Notes under the pieces: generated by a model
Databases searched by the model: none
Seen by the model: the letters and a program-made list of their open reading frames with translations, nothing else
What the model was told of the DNA's origin: nothing
Made by a program: the position numbers and the translations under genes
Shown here: positions 44,052-55,426 of the stretch, in pieces
Layout: each line of letters starts with the position of its first letter
Position numbering within the stretch: the first letter of the stretch is position 1
Assembly: GCF_019393635.1 (NCBI RefSeq)
Contig: NC_057861.1
Span: forward strand, 195,797,026-195,861,025
DNA: 64,000 nt
Source of the DNA: Dromiciops gliroides
Taxonomy: Eukaryota > Chordata > Mammalia > Microbiotheria > Microbiotheriidae
Reading direction: 5' to 3'

Positions 44052-44965
44052 AAAATTCTTCTAATTAATTCTTCTTTATAATTTTAATTTGATTTCCCTA
44101 GGATTGAGAGCTTGTCTTTACTAGTCACATGGTAAAAACAATGTGGATGAATGCCTATTATGAAGCTGTATAGAAAATCCGTACAGCTAATCATCAGCTT
44201 GTGTTTATATAAATGACAAATTTATAACATATGTCAATAAATACTCATAACTCAAAATTATATGGAATGAAAAGCTGTCAAAATAGATACCTTGGAGAAG
44301 AAATAAAAACTAATAGAAAAGAAGAGGTACTTATCCTATTTAGGACTATTTAGGATGATGATTTCACTGAATCTATGAAACATTAGCTTGCAACCCAATA
44401 TTTTCATTCAATTACCAAAAAATAATTTTATCTATTTTGACAATAGTTCACCTAATACTAAATATAAACAAATATCAGAAGGGTAGTGACTTGTCCCAGG
44501 ATCATTTTTATTTGATTTCCATTGAACATAAAGATAAACAAAAGAAATCATCGCTGTCATCATCATCATGTCATCACCACCAATACATCCACCACCATCA
44601 TCTTCATCATCATATCAGGTTGCAACAATTTAGCACCTACATAGCAAGATATAACCTGAAAGGTAACATTATACATCACAAACTCATCCTCTTTCATTTT
44701 TTACGGGCAAATCAATACTTATACTAGAAATGGAGATCTCAAAAAATATCATTGAAAATTAAACAAATAAACTATACTAGAACCAGATTGGTATCACAAA
44801 CAAATTATTTGCCCCAAATCCCCCAGACAAAAAGAAAGCAACCTATGAATATTTAAAGATGGCATTTTAATTAAGAAATTCAGGTTTCAATCTACCATAA
44901 TAATAATATTTAGTACATTAAATATAAAACATAAAATTATAATCCAGTGACCTGTACCAGGATAA
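44052..44965. other. AT-rich stretch with a small (TCA)n tract
   Basis: The only structure is an imperfect tca/cac trinucleotide tract at about 44548-44612, which gives a His/Ser-rich chance frame. No gene was recognised. Confidence 0.5.
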
Positions 44966-44971
44966 TTTCTT

Positions 44972-46475
44972 TTTTAATAATAAACATTTTTATTTAAAAT
45001 TTTGAGTTCTGAATTTTATCCCTCATTCCCTCCCTCCCTTAACCCTTCCCTGAGGCAATAAGCAATCAGATATAGGTTATACATGTGCAATTATGTAAAA
45101 CATTACCATATTAGTCATTTTGTACAAGAAAACTTGAATAAAAGAAAAAAAGAAAGAAAGTAAAAATAGCATTCTTCAGTCTGTATTCAATCAACATCAG
45201 TTTTTATCTTCGGAGGTGTATAGTATGCTTCATCATTAGTCCTTTGGAATCTTCTAGGATCAGTGTGTTACTGAGAATAATTAAGTCATTCACAGTTCTT
45301 CATAAAACGATATTGCTGTCATGGCACAACATTCTCTTGGCTCTGCTCACTTCACTATAAATCAGTTCGTACAAGTCTTTCCAAGACTTTCTGAAATCAT
45401 CCTGCTTGTCATTTCTTATAGCACAATAATATCCCATCACAATCATACAACACAGCTTATTTAACTATTCCCCAATTCATGGACATTCCTTTGATTTATA
45501 ATTCTTAGCCACCACAAAAAGAGCTGCTTAAATATTTTTTGTACAAATAGGTGGGAATTTTTCCCCTCTTTTGGGGAATGTCTTTGGGATGTAAATCTAG
45601 ACCAGTGGTAATGCTGCATCAAAGGATATGCACAGTTTTATAGCCGTTGGTGAATAATTCTAAATTGCTTTCCAAAATGGCTTGGTCTGTTCACCACTCC
45701 ACCAATAGTGGATTAGAGTCCAAGTTTTCCCATATCCCCTCAAACATCCAATATTTTCCTTATGTGTTATATTTGCCACTCTGATCCATGTAAAGTGATA
45801 CCTCAGAGTTGTTTTAATTTGCATTTCTTTGATCAATAGTGATTTAGAGCATTTTTATATGAATATAGATAGCTTTGATTTCTTTATCTGGAAACTGCCA
45901 ATTCATAACCTTTGACCATTTATCGATTGGAGAATGACATCTTTTTTTATCAATTTGACCCAGTTCTCTATATATTTGTGAAATGAGGCCTTTATCAGAG
46001 ATACTTGTTTCAAAATTTCTTTCCCAGTTTTCTATTTTCCTTATAATCTTGGTAACAAAAGCTTTTTGATATTATATAATCAAAATTATCTATTTTACAC
46101 TTTGTATTACTCTCTGTATCCTCTTTGGTCCTAAATTTTTCCTCTGTCCCTAAATCTGTCAAATAAACTATTCCATGCTCTCTTCATTTGTTTATGTTAT
46201 CACCCTTTATGTGTAAATTATGTATCCATCTTGACTTTATTTTAGTATAAGGTGTGAGATGTTGTTCTATACCTAGTTTCTGCCATACTGTTTTCTAGTT
46301 TTCCCAGCAGTTTTTGTCAAATAATGAGTTTTTGTTCCAAAAGCTTTGATCTTTTTATTTGTCATATGCTAAATTACTATAGTGTAATTTGTACCTAGTC
46401 CATTCCACTGATCCACCTCTCTGTTTCTTAGCCAATAACAGATTGTTTTGATAAATACCAGTATATTTTTTTACC
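44972..46475 (-). mobile_element. LINE-1 3' part (older subfamily)
   Basis: Minus-strand 3' end at 44975 ('aataaacatttttatttaaaattttgag'). The 3'UTR and ORF2 end follow ('attccccaattcatgg', 'ggtaatgctgcatcaaaggatatgc', 'cctcagagttgttttaatttgcat'), up to 'ttctgccatactgttttctagttttcccagc' near 46285. It is 5' truncated, with no open frame. The 3'UTR differs from the L1 at 27 kb, so it is another subfamily. Confidence 0.88.
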
Positions 46476-46920
46476 TGAACTCCATTAAACAACATGAGAG
46501 AAATGAGATAACAGATAAGATCGAAAGATGTAGTGCTTTAAGGTTTGCAAATACTTTGACACACATTATACTTCTCAAAAAATAAGGGGACTTGGAAAAA
46601 GAATAGAAGATATTTTAGTCTAAGTCTCTCATTTTGCAGAAAGAGGGCATTTTGGGATTGTTCTCTGCCTGTCAGATTGCTAAAAGGATCACTGGGCCTC
46701 AGATTTGCTAATTAGGTTTTTGTCTCAGCATGAGACTCTAACTCTCCTTGTCTCTACAAGTAAGGGAAAATAGCAGAGAAAGATAGCTATACTCTATCAC
46801 TTCCTTCTAACTCTTCTGATTGTCATTGCTTTGTATAATTCTACCTCCATCCCTACCCCTTGGTAAGGGACATTTTTAAAAGTTCTTGCACCATGACTTC
46901 CATACAACTATGGCATAAAA
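46476..46920. other. Stretch without recognised feature
   Basis: Nothing identifiable between the L1 and the RTE element. Confidence 0.5.
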
Positions 46921-47010
46921 TCCTCTACCTACACTGAAGAAGGAAATGGCAAATCAGTCCAGTATCTTTGCCAAAAAAAACCCCATGGACAGTATTACAT
47001 AATAAAAGAG

Positions 47011-47322
47011 ATGATATTGGAAGATGAGCCCCTCAGGTCTGAAGGTGTCCAATATGTTACTAAGGAAGAGCAGAGGACAACTACAAGTAGCTTCAGTGCT
47101 AATGTAGTGGCTGGGCCAAAGCCAAAAGGAAGATCAGCTGCATATGCATCTGGTGATGAAAGGAAAGTCCAAGGATATAAAGATCAATATTGCATAGGAA
47201 CCTCAAATGTAAGATCTATAAATCAAAGTAAGCTATATGTAGTCAAACAGGATATGGAAAGACTAAACATCAATATCTTGGGTTTCAGTAAACTTAAATG
47301 GAGGAGAATGGGTGAATTTTAA
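47011..47322 (+). pseudogene. RTE endonuclease (APE-type) N-terminal fragment
   Basis: A 103-codon open stretch. The first half is a poorly conserved leader. From about residue 65 'TSNVRSINQSKL' corresponds to the start of the APE-like endonuclease that nicks target DNA in RTE elements. A stop at 47320 ends it early and the domain continues in other frames ('YTLKNDRMI' near 47430). Confidence 0.85.
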
Positions 47323-48298
47323 TTTACGTGATCATTATATACACTACCATGGCCAGGAATTCCTTAGAAGAAATGGAGTAGCTCTCTTAGGTAATAAAAG
47401 GGTGATAAAAGCAGTACTGGGGTATACTCTCAAAAATGACAGAATGATATCTGTTTGAATCAAGTTAAATCATTAAATATCACAGTAATAGAAGTCTATG
47501 CTCAAAACACTGATGCCAAAGAGGCCAAAGTGGATCAGTTTTATGAAGACCTACAACATCTTTTACAAGCAAAAAGAAGATATCACATTCATCATAGAGT
47601 ATTGGAATTCTAAAGTAGGAAATCGAAAGATAATTAGAATAACAGGCAAGTTTGGCCTTGGAGCACAAAATGAAACAAGGCAGAGAAAAATAGAGTAGCA
47701 TCAAAGACTCTTTTTCTACAGCCCAAAAATGACTCTACACATGGACATCACTAAATGCTCAATACAGAAATTAGATTGATTATATACTTTGTATCCAAAG
47801 GTGAAGAATATAGAATATATAGTAAATTAAAACAAGGCCTAGAGCCCATGTGGCTCAGATCATGAGCTTCTTATTTCAAAATTCAGACCTGAATTGAAGA
47901 AAGTGGGGCAAACTATCCAACCATATAGGTATGACTAAAATATCTCTTATGAATATGAGGTGGAAGTAAAGAATAGATTTAAGGGATTAAATCTGGTAGA
48001 ATCCCTGAAAACTATGGACAGAGGTTTCCAATTGTGCAGGAGGCAGCAACAATAAAAACAAACAAACATTCCCAAAGAAAAAGAATAGCAAGAAACTAAA
48101 ATGGCTGCCTGATGAGGTTTTTCAAATAGCTGAGGAAAGAAGGAAAGCAAAAGATAAAAGAAAAAAGGAAAGATATACCTAACTGAATACAAAATTTCAG
48201 AGAAGAGTGAAGAGAGATAAGTTTTCTTAAATGAGCAATACAAAGAACTAGAAGAAAATAATAGTATAGAAAAGATAAGAAATATCTTCAAAATAAAG

Positions 48299-48350
48299 AT
48301 ATCTAGCTATATGACCCTGGGTAAGTCACTTAACCCTCATTTCCCTGAAA
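48299..48350 (+). repeat. SINE 3' fragment within the RTE
   Basis: 'tagctatatgaccctgggtaagtcacttaaccctcatttccctg' is the last third of a marsupial SINE. No head is present, and it is flanked by 'aagatatc' on both sides (about 48295 and 48355), so it appears to be a truncated insertion. Confidence 0.8.
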
Positions 48351-49825
48351 AAAGAAGATATCAAGGGAATGTTTCATCAAAAAATAGGCAAGATAAAAGA
48401 CAAAGATGGTAGGGATTTAACAGAAGCAGAAGAAATTGAGATTAAGAAGAGGTGGCAAGAATACACAAAAGAACTATAAAAGAACAAGTTTAACATAATT
48501 TAACAATGGTATACTATCTGATTTAGAGACAGATATCCTGGATAATGAAGTCAAGTGGGCCTTAATAAGCATTGCTAAAAATAAGGTTAGTGAAATTGAA
48601 AGATTTCCAGCTGAGTTATTTAACACCCTAACAGAAGATGCTTTTAAAGTGATGCACTCAATATGACAGCAAATATGGAAAACTCTACAGTGGCCACTGG
48701 ATTGGAAAAGATCAGTTTACCTCCTAGTACTAAAGAAAGGCAATGCCAAGGAATGATCAAATTACCAAACAATTGCACTCATTTCACATGTCAGAAATGT
48801 TATGCTTAAGATTCTAAAAGCTAGGCATCTGCAACATGTGAACCAAGAATTACCAGAAGACCAGGTTGGCTTTCAAAGAGCAGAACTAGAAGACCAAATT
48901 GTGAATACTCAGTGGATTATGGAGAAAGCCAGGGAATTTCTAACAAAAAAAATCTAATTCTGCTACATTGATTACAATAAAGCCTTTGATTGTGTGAATC
49001 ACAACAAAATTGACAAGTCCTCAAAGAGATGGGAGGACCAGATTATTTTATGTGTCTCTTGAGGAACCTGTATGCAGGTCAAGAAGCATCAGTTAGAACT
49101 AAACCTAAAATAATTGATTAGTTTGAGATTGAAAAAGGAGCATGACAAGGAAGTATATTGTCACCTTATTTATTTAACTTATATGCAGAGTACATCATGC
49201 TAAATGCCAGGCTAGACTAGTAAAAAGCTGGAATTAAAGTTGATGGGAGGAATTTCAACAATCTCAAATATGCAGATGATACCACTCTGATGGCAGAAAG
49301 TAAAAACTTAAGGAGTCTCTTGATGAAGGTGAAAAAGGAGAATGTAAAAGCAGTCTTGTAGTTTAACATAAAAAACTAAAATCTTGTTAACTGTTGCCAT
49401 CACTTCCTGGCAAATAGAGGGAGAATAAATGAAAGTAGGGTCAAATTTTGTGTTCTTGGGTTCAGAGGTCATTGCAGACAGTAACATAAGCCTATTTGTT
49501 CCTTGAAAGGAAGGTATGCCAAATTTGAACAGCATAATAAAAATCAGAGACATCAACTTGTCAACAACAGTCCCTATTAGTCAGTTATGTTTTTTCCAAT
49601 AGCAGTATTTGGCTGTGAGAGTTGGAAAAAAAGGAAAGCTGAGTCCCATGGAACTGACATGTTTGGATTCTGGTACTGGAGAAGACTTTTGAGAATCTCT
49701 TGAACACCAAGGAAGTCAAATCAATCAATATTAAAGAAATCAATTCAGACTATTCACTGGAATGTCAAATACTGAAGCTAAAGCTTAAATAACACTCTGG
49801 TCCCATAATAAAAAGACAGGACTCA

Positions 49826-49982
49826 CGGCAGCTAGATGGCGCAGTGGATAGAGCACCAGCCCTGGATTCAGGAGGACCTGAGTTCAAATCTGGCCTCAGA
49901 CACTTGACACTTACTAGCTGTGTGACCCTGGGCAAGTCACTTAACCCCAATTGCCTCGCCAAAAAAAAAAAAAAAAAAAAAA
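49826..49982 (+). mobile_element. Marsupial SINE with perfect 15-bp target duplication
   Basis: Direct repeat 'aaaagacaggactca' at 49811-49825 and 49983-49997. A pure A-run of about 26 bases forms the tail. Intact box-like text and a long clean tail point to a young copy. It is nested in the RTE. Confidence 0.96.
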
Positions 49983-50195
49983 AAAAGACAGGACTCATTC
50001 AAAAAGACCCTGATGATGGTAAAGATTAAAGGCAAAAAAAGAGAATAGGATGACAGAGGATGAAATGGATAGATAGTATTTTGGAAAGAACAAACATAAA
50101 CTTGGACAGGTTTGAGAAATACTGGAGGAGAGAAGAGTCTTGCCTACTATGTTCCATGGGGTCAGATAGAGTCGGACATGACAGAAGGACTGAAC

Positions 50196-50965
50196 ACCTC
50201 TTAGTTGACAAGAGTGTTTGTATTTGGCCAGCTGGGATGCCTCTTCCCCTAGTTCTCAAATCCTCAAGCAGAAACCCCCTTTACCTCAACTGGTTTAGAT
50301 CCACCTCAAATTATGTAATGCACATTTAACAGGAAGCTGATAAGAACTCCTGTTTCAGCTCAATTAAGATTGCAGGTTGTCATTGTTTTCTATCATTCCT
50401 ACTTTGAAATTATACACTAGTAATAGTCATTGGGTTCCTATCTTTTACCTATCATGTCTGAGGCCCTGCCTTAGAATGCAACCCAAGTTTTCCAGGTATT
50501 ACAATTTATCCAGAACTACCAAGGCCGTGTTTTATTTTTCCTGTTGCTCTCAAGGAACATGTGACAGACCACTCTAGAAGGTGAAGGCAAGGAGCAAGTA
50601 CATACTAGGAGGAATGCAAAGCCAGTGTAAAGTCACATGTTTCTCATGAGTGAGAAACAGAGAAAAGCAGGTTTTGCTAGCTTAAAGAATGCTAATTCCA
50701 GCCAATTGGGCAAATCATAGAAAGATTTTAAAGCTATTGAGGTAGTTTTACCAAACTTTTACTGGCACTCCTGGGTTAGCATTTTACTCTGAATGTTTTG
50801 GCTAGTTAGCCTTTTTTTTTTTAAATCACTGTTTCATTCTCACTATTTGTCAACTACCCAGTGAGATGGGGGAGCTAGCTAGCCTTAGAGGACTATTCCT
50901 TCTGGCACCAAACATATAGTGCTGGGCATCACTGTCAAATTGTAGCCTAGGTGTTGTAAAGTGAA
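50196..50965. other. Stretch without recognised feature
   Basis: No repeat or gene was recognised. A small hairpin 'tttctca-tgag-tgagaaa' lies near 50639-50656. Confidence 0.45.
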
Positions 50966-50969
50966 TTTA

Positions 50970-51132
50970 ACAAAGACAGGAGAACTGGGCTCTAGTTACA
51001 GCACTGCTCCTAATATGCTGTATGACTTTGTACAAAGCATCTCACCTCCCTCATTTCAGTACCTTTATTTCATAAAAATGAAAGAACTGGAATAAACTAT
51101 ATCTTCATTCTCTTCTAATTATAAGAACTATG
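50970..51132 (+). mobile_element. MIR SINE
   Basis: 'aggagaactgggctctagttacagcactgc', 'tgtatgactttgtacaaagcatctcacctccc' and 'aaaaatgaaagaactggaataaac' occur in MIR order. Confidence 0.8.
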
Positions 51133-51134
51133 AT

Positions 51135-51478
51135 TTCTTGGTTGTTGGGTTTTTTGTTTTGTTTTATTCTTGAACTTCATTCCCAAAGAAAACCATGACT
51201 TCAGGAGGTGATGTAATGCCTTGCAGTGAATTGGATTTAAGTGAGGGACAGCTGTGCAAAGTCACCAGCCTCACTCTCCTCCAGAGCCATCTAGGTACTG
51301 TGGCAAGTTACACATTAGGATGATTGGCAATGGCCCTGGATGTTTGAAACAATCAAGGTTAAGTGACTTCCCCAGGGTCATAGAGCTAATAAGTATCAAG
51401 TTTCTGAGACCAGATTTGAACTCAGGCCCTTCTGATTCCAAGGCCAGTACTCTATCCACTGCACTACCTAGCTGCCTT
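51135..51478 (-). mobile_element. Long-form tRNA-headed SINE with extended 3' body
   Basis: Minus strand: the usual head and core (51478-51345) end 'cttaaccttgattg'. They continue into about 180 bp absent from the common copies: 'ccagggccattgccaatcatcc', 'ctagatggctctggaggagagtgagg', 'gactttgcacagctgtccctcacttaaatcc', 'acatcacctcctgaagtcatggttttctttggg', then an A-rich end with (caaa)n. This looks like a full-length master form (MAR-type) from which the short copies differ by their 3' end. Confidence 0.8.
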
Positions 51479-51481
51479 ATG

Positions 51482-51512
<31 letters not shown>

Positions 51513-51556
51513 CTTTTCTTTTCTTTTCTTTTCTTTTCTTTTCTTTTCTTTTCTTT

Positions 51557-51630
<74 letters not shown>

Positions 51631-51797
51631 TTCCTTCCTTCCTTCCTTCCTTCCTTTCTTTCTGGCATAAAATGATGGTTAAGTGAATTGCCCAAGGTCA
51701 CAAAGCTAGTAAGCATAAAGTGTCTGAGGCCAGATTTGAACTTAGGTCCTCCTGACTCCAGGGCCAGTGCTTTATTCACTGTGCCACCCAGCTACCC
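51479..51797 (-). mobile_element. Marsupial SINE with its tail expanded to (TTTTC)n/(TTTC)n/(TTCC)n
   Basis: SINE body at about 51663-51797. The tail array at 51485-51662 is first about 15 units ttttc, then about 20 units tttc, then ttcc. It sits directly on the SINE 3' end, as at 6.5 kb. Long Lys/Glu or Phe/Leu frames here are artefacts. Confidence 0.92.
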
Positions 51798-51988
51798 TAA
51801 GTTCTTATTCTTTAATAAGGAATCAACTCTCAGCAAAAAAGTAAAAAATTGTTAGGACATGATTTTTCATAGGAATATAGACCATGAAAGTAGGGCTTCA
51901 TGAACCCTCTTATTTTTAAGCTTTTCAACATGACTTGTCATGTACGTTAGAATAGGGATAATTGTTTTGAGGGGAGCAAATATTCTTT

Positions 51989-52156
51989 TTTTGTTGTTTT
52001 TTTTTTGGTTTTGTTTTTTTGTAGGCAATGGGGGTTAAGTGACTTGCCCAGGGTCACACAGCTATTAAGTGTCAAGTGTCTGAGGCCGGATTTGAACTCA
52101 AGTACTCCTGAATCCAGGGCCAGCTCTTTAACCACTGTGCCATCTAGCTGCCCCCT
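51989..52156 (-). mobile_element. Marsupial SINE
   Basis: Complete reversed copy with a T/G-rich tail. Direct repeat 'gggagcaaatattctt' (about 51973-51988) and 'gggaccaaatattctt' (about 52157-52172). Confidence 0.94.
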
Positions 52157-52172
52157 GGGACCAAATATTCTT

Positions 52173-53525
52173 AATATTTTTTTTCTTTCACTTCACCTAA
52201 TAAGGGTGAAACAGAATTTATAAACCTTTATACTTTTTTACCTACTAATAGGAAATATCAATTAGAATTAGTCTGCCTTGAGATAGGTTGCTTTTATTCT
52301 GCTGGTTATGTACTGTTTCTATGGTAATCATAATTAGAACTAACAGGTTCTCAAATTCATGATGTATGTGTTTGGCTGGTTAGTTGAAGCAATGGGAAAA
52401 GCTATCATCTGTAGGATTATGCTCAACAATAACTACCAACTCAGGATCCACCTCCCTCCTCTGCCCAAGAATAATAGTGCTAGAGTCCTGCCGATAAGGG
52501 ATAGAGTTCAGGAAGAAAATGGAATATTGGAAAGGAAAAAGACTAGAAATAAGGAAGTTTTTAGAAAGGATTCTTTCATTGCTTTTGAGATTGAATGAAG
52601 ATACTTTTTTTTTCTATGACTTTACTCTAAGACTCTAAAACATCAGTTCCAGGCTTCATTTCCCCATCCCCCTTCCCAGCCCCATTCCTTGAGTCCTCCC
52701 TTACATTACAGGAAAGGACACTGAGGGAAAAAAAAATTTACCAGTATTATACCCCTACATCTTGTTTTAAAAACACCTTTGATAGTTCCCGTTCCCCATA
52801 AGGAAGTGTTTTCTCTACCATCCACTTCTTTTTCATAGTTCTTTGCCTTTTAAAGCTACATATTTTACTACCTCATCTTTTTTAATGATGCATAAGTTTA
52901 TTTACTGAAAACTTTATTATTTAGCTTTTCTGCAGCTCCTTATAATGTACCCTCTAGCTCAGATTGAGTAAGCTTCAGGGGTAGGAGAGACCTTGTCTCT
53001 TTTGGAGAATATATCATTTAAAACACATTTAAACTTGGTAGGGCAGATGCTAGAATAGACATTGGGCAGGTTGCCCCTTCAAATCACTTCTACCTCTAGA
53101 ATTCTGTGATTATAGAGTAAGGCATGAAAAAAAGATATAAAATGATTTGTTCACACATTGGGATATACAGCCAGAGGTCATTCAAGCATAGCAAGTGTCG
53201 AGGAATTATTGGAATAGATTTGTTGTATGAAAATTAAGATGAAAATTCACAATTATACTTACCCCATTCTTGGGGAAATATTGCCTGGAAGTCTAGACTT
53301 TGAAAGCTAATGCTAGTTGTGCTTTTTTCCCTTCAGGAAAGGGAATAGAGAACACATTCTCTGCTCCATGTAGGAACAAGCAAGGAAAAGGGGTGAGGTG
53401 GGATGAGAAGGGGAAAAAATGAGTCAAGGGTAAATGAAGAGAACATTCATCCTATCCTAAAATAAGAGAATGGAAACCACTTTGTTCTTCCTTTTAGTCA
53501 TCTTCCTTTGAAACTTTCATTCAGA
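52173..53525. other. Repeat-poor stretch
   Basis: No firm family, except that 53060-53120 ('aaatcacttctacctctagaattctgtgattatag') looks like a MIR 3' end in plus orientation. No gene was recognised. The plus frame 52359-52598 has no motif. Confidence 0.45.
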
Positions 53526-53529
53526 AAGA

Positions 53530-53590
53530 CATCCCAAAAAGAGGAAAGGACCTATTTGTACAAAAATATTTATAGCAGCTCTTTTTTGGT
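53530..53590 (+). mobile_element. LINE-1 scrap in plus orientation
   Basis: 'aagaggaaaggacctatttgtacaaaaatatttatagcagctctttt' is the ORF2-end sequence of L1 (frame around 'IFIAAL'). It stops at 53590, where inverted L1 sequence begins. Confidence 0.8.
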
Positions 53591-54165
53591 AAAATATTAC
53601 CATATTGATAATTTTGTATAAGAAATTTTGAATAAAGAAAAAAATGAAAGAAAGTGAAAAATACCATGCTTGAATCTGTATTCAATCAATATCAGTTTTT
53701 TCTTTGAAGGTAGAGAGTAGGCTTCATCAGTATTCCTTTAGGATAGTATTGGGGGCAGCTAGGTGGCACAGTGGATAGAGCACCAGCCCTCGATTCAGGA
53801 GGACCTGAGTTCAAATCCGGCCTCAGACACTTAACACTTACTAGCTGTGTGACCCTGGGCAAGTCACTTAACCCCAATTGCCCCACAAAAAAAGGATTGT
53901 ATTGGATCATTTTATTGCTAAGAATAGTTAAGTCATTCACAGTTCTTCATCAAATAATATTGTTGTCTTTGCACACAAGGTTTTCCTGGTTCTGCTGACT
54001 TCACTATACATCAGTTCATACAAGTCTTTCCAGGTCTTTCTGAAATCATCCTGCTTGTCATTTCTTATAGCACAACATATTCCATCACAATCATATACCA
54101 CAACTTGTTTAGACATTCCTCAATTGATGACATTCCTCTGATTTCAGTTTTTAGCTACCAAGAAA
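53590..54165 (-). mobile_element. LINE-1 3' piece in minus orientation
   Basis: Reversed L1 3'UTR and ORF2 end, very similar in layout to 45100-45510 ('taaaatattaccatattgataattttgtataag', 'caagtctttccaggtctttctgaaatcatcctgcttgtc', 'gatttcagtttttagctaccaag'). It lacks the last roughly 130 bases of the 3'UTR. A SINE interrupts it. Confidence 0.88.
53753..53893 (+). mobile_element. Marsupial SINE
   Basis: Direct repeat 'ggatagtattgg' (53741-53752) and 'ggattgtattgg' (53894-53905). The body is near the commonest sequence. Confidence 0.95.
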
Positions 54166-54428
54166 GGAATGCGAAACTGGTTCAACATCAGGAAAACTAT
54201 CAACATCATCAACCACATCAGTATGAAAACTAACCAAAATCATATGATTATCTCAATAGATACAGAGAAAGCTTTTGACAACATACAACACTAATTCCTA
54301 TTAAAAACACTAGAGAACATAGGAATAGGTGGAATTTTCCTTAAAATAATAAGCAGTATATACCTAAAGCCATCATCAAACATTCTATGTAATGGAGATT
54401 AGTTAGAGGTCTTCCCAATAAGATCAGG

Positions 54429-54719
54429 GTGAAACAGGGATGTCCATTATCACCTCTATTATTTAATATTGTACTAGAAATGTTAGCTCTAGTAATAAGA
54501 GAAGAAAAAGGAATTAAAGGAATTAGAATAGTCAAAGAGGAAACAACACTTTCACTCTTTGCAGATGATATGATGGTATACTTAGAGAATCCTAAAGAAT
54601 CAACTAAAAAACTACTTGAAACACTTAACAACTTTAGCCAAGTTGCAGGATATAAAATAAACCCACTTAAATACTCAGCATTTCTATACATGTCCATCAA
54701 ACTCAGCAGCAAGAAATAG
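54429..54719 (+). pseudogene. L1 ORF2 reverse-transcriptase core fragment
   Basis: A 96-codon open stretch starting at the '[12 protein letters not shown]' motif, with the catalytic-type 'FADDMM' at about residues 44-49 and then '[15 protein letters not shown]'. It ends at a stop inside what would be the thumb region. Confidence 0.9.
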
Positions 54720-55426
54720 AAAGAGAAATTCTATTTAAAGTAAATGTAGACAATAAAAAAATTATTGGGAGTCTACCTGCCAAGACAAACCCAGGAACTC
54801 TAGGAACACAATTATAAAACACTTTTCACACAAATAAAATCAGATCTGTACAATTGGAAAAATATCAATTGCCCATGGATAGGCTAAGCTAATATTATAA
54901 TTCTACCTAAATTAATATACTTATTCAGTGCCATACCGATCAGACTACCCAAAAATTATTTTATAGAGTTAGAAAAAATAATAACAAAATTCATCTGGAA
55001 GAACAAAAAGTCAAGAATATCAAGGGAAGTAATGGAAAAAAATACACAGGAAGGCAGGATAGCCATACCAAATTTGAAGGTATACTATAAAGCAGCAGTC
55101 ATCAAAACTGTTTGGTACTGGCTAAAAAATAGAGTGGTTGATTAGTGGAATAGGTTAGGCACAGGAGACACAGTAGTAAAGGACTATAGTAATCTACTGT
55201 TTGATAAATCCAAAGACTCCAGCTTCTAGGATAAGAACTCAGAATTTGACAAAAACTTCTGGGAAAACTGGAATGGCCGAAAGTAGGCATAGACCAACAT
55301 CTTACGCCATATACCAAAATAAGGTCAAAATGGGTACAAGATTTAGACATAAAGGGGGATACCATAGATAAATTAGGAGAGGAAGGAGTAATATACCTCT
55401 CAGATCTATGGAGAGGAAAACAATCT

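Larger units (their letters stand above)
46925..50195 (+). mobile_element. BovB-like RTE LINE, nearly full length, inactive
   Basis: The 5' edge reads 'gaaggaaatggcaaatcagtccagtatctttgcc', the text known from BovB 5' ends and MAR1/Bov-tA-type SINEs. The endonuclease frame is at 47011-47322, with 'TSNVRSINQSKLYVVKQDM' and 'INILGFSKLKW'. RT motifs follow: 'IDYNKAFDCVNHNK' near 48970, 'LLRNLYAGQEAS' near 49060, 'SPYLFNLYAEYIM' near 49160 and 'YADDTTLMAESK' near 49268. 'WYWRRLLRIS' lies near 49675, and the 3' end 'tccatggggtcagatagagtcggacatgac' at 50153-50182 is the BovB hallmark. Many stops and frameshifts occur. A SINE lies at 49826-49982 and a SINE scrap at about 48299. Confidence 0.92.
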
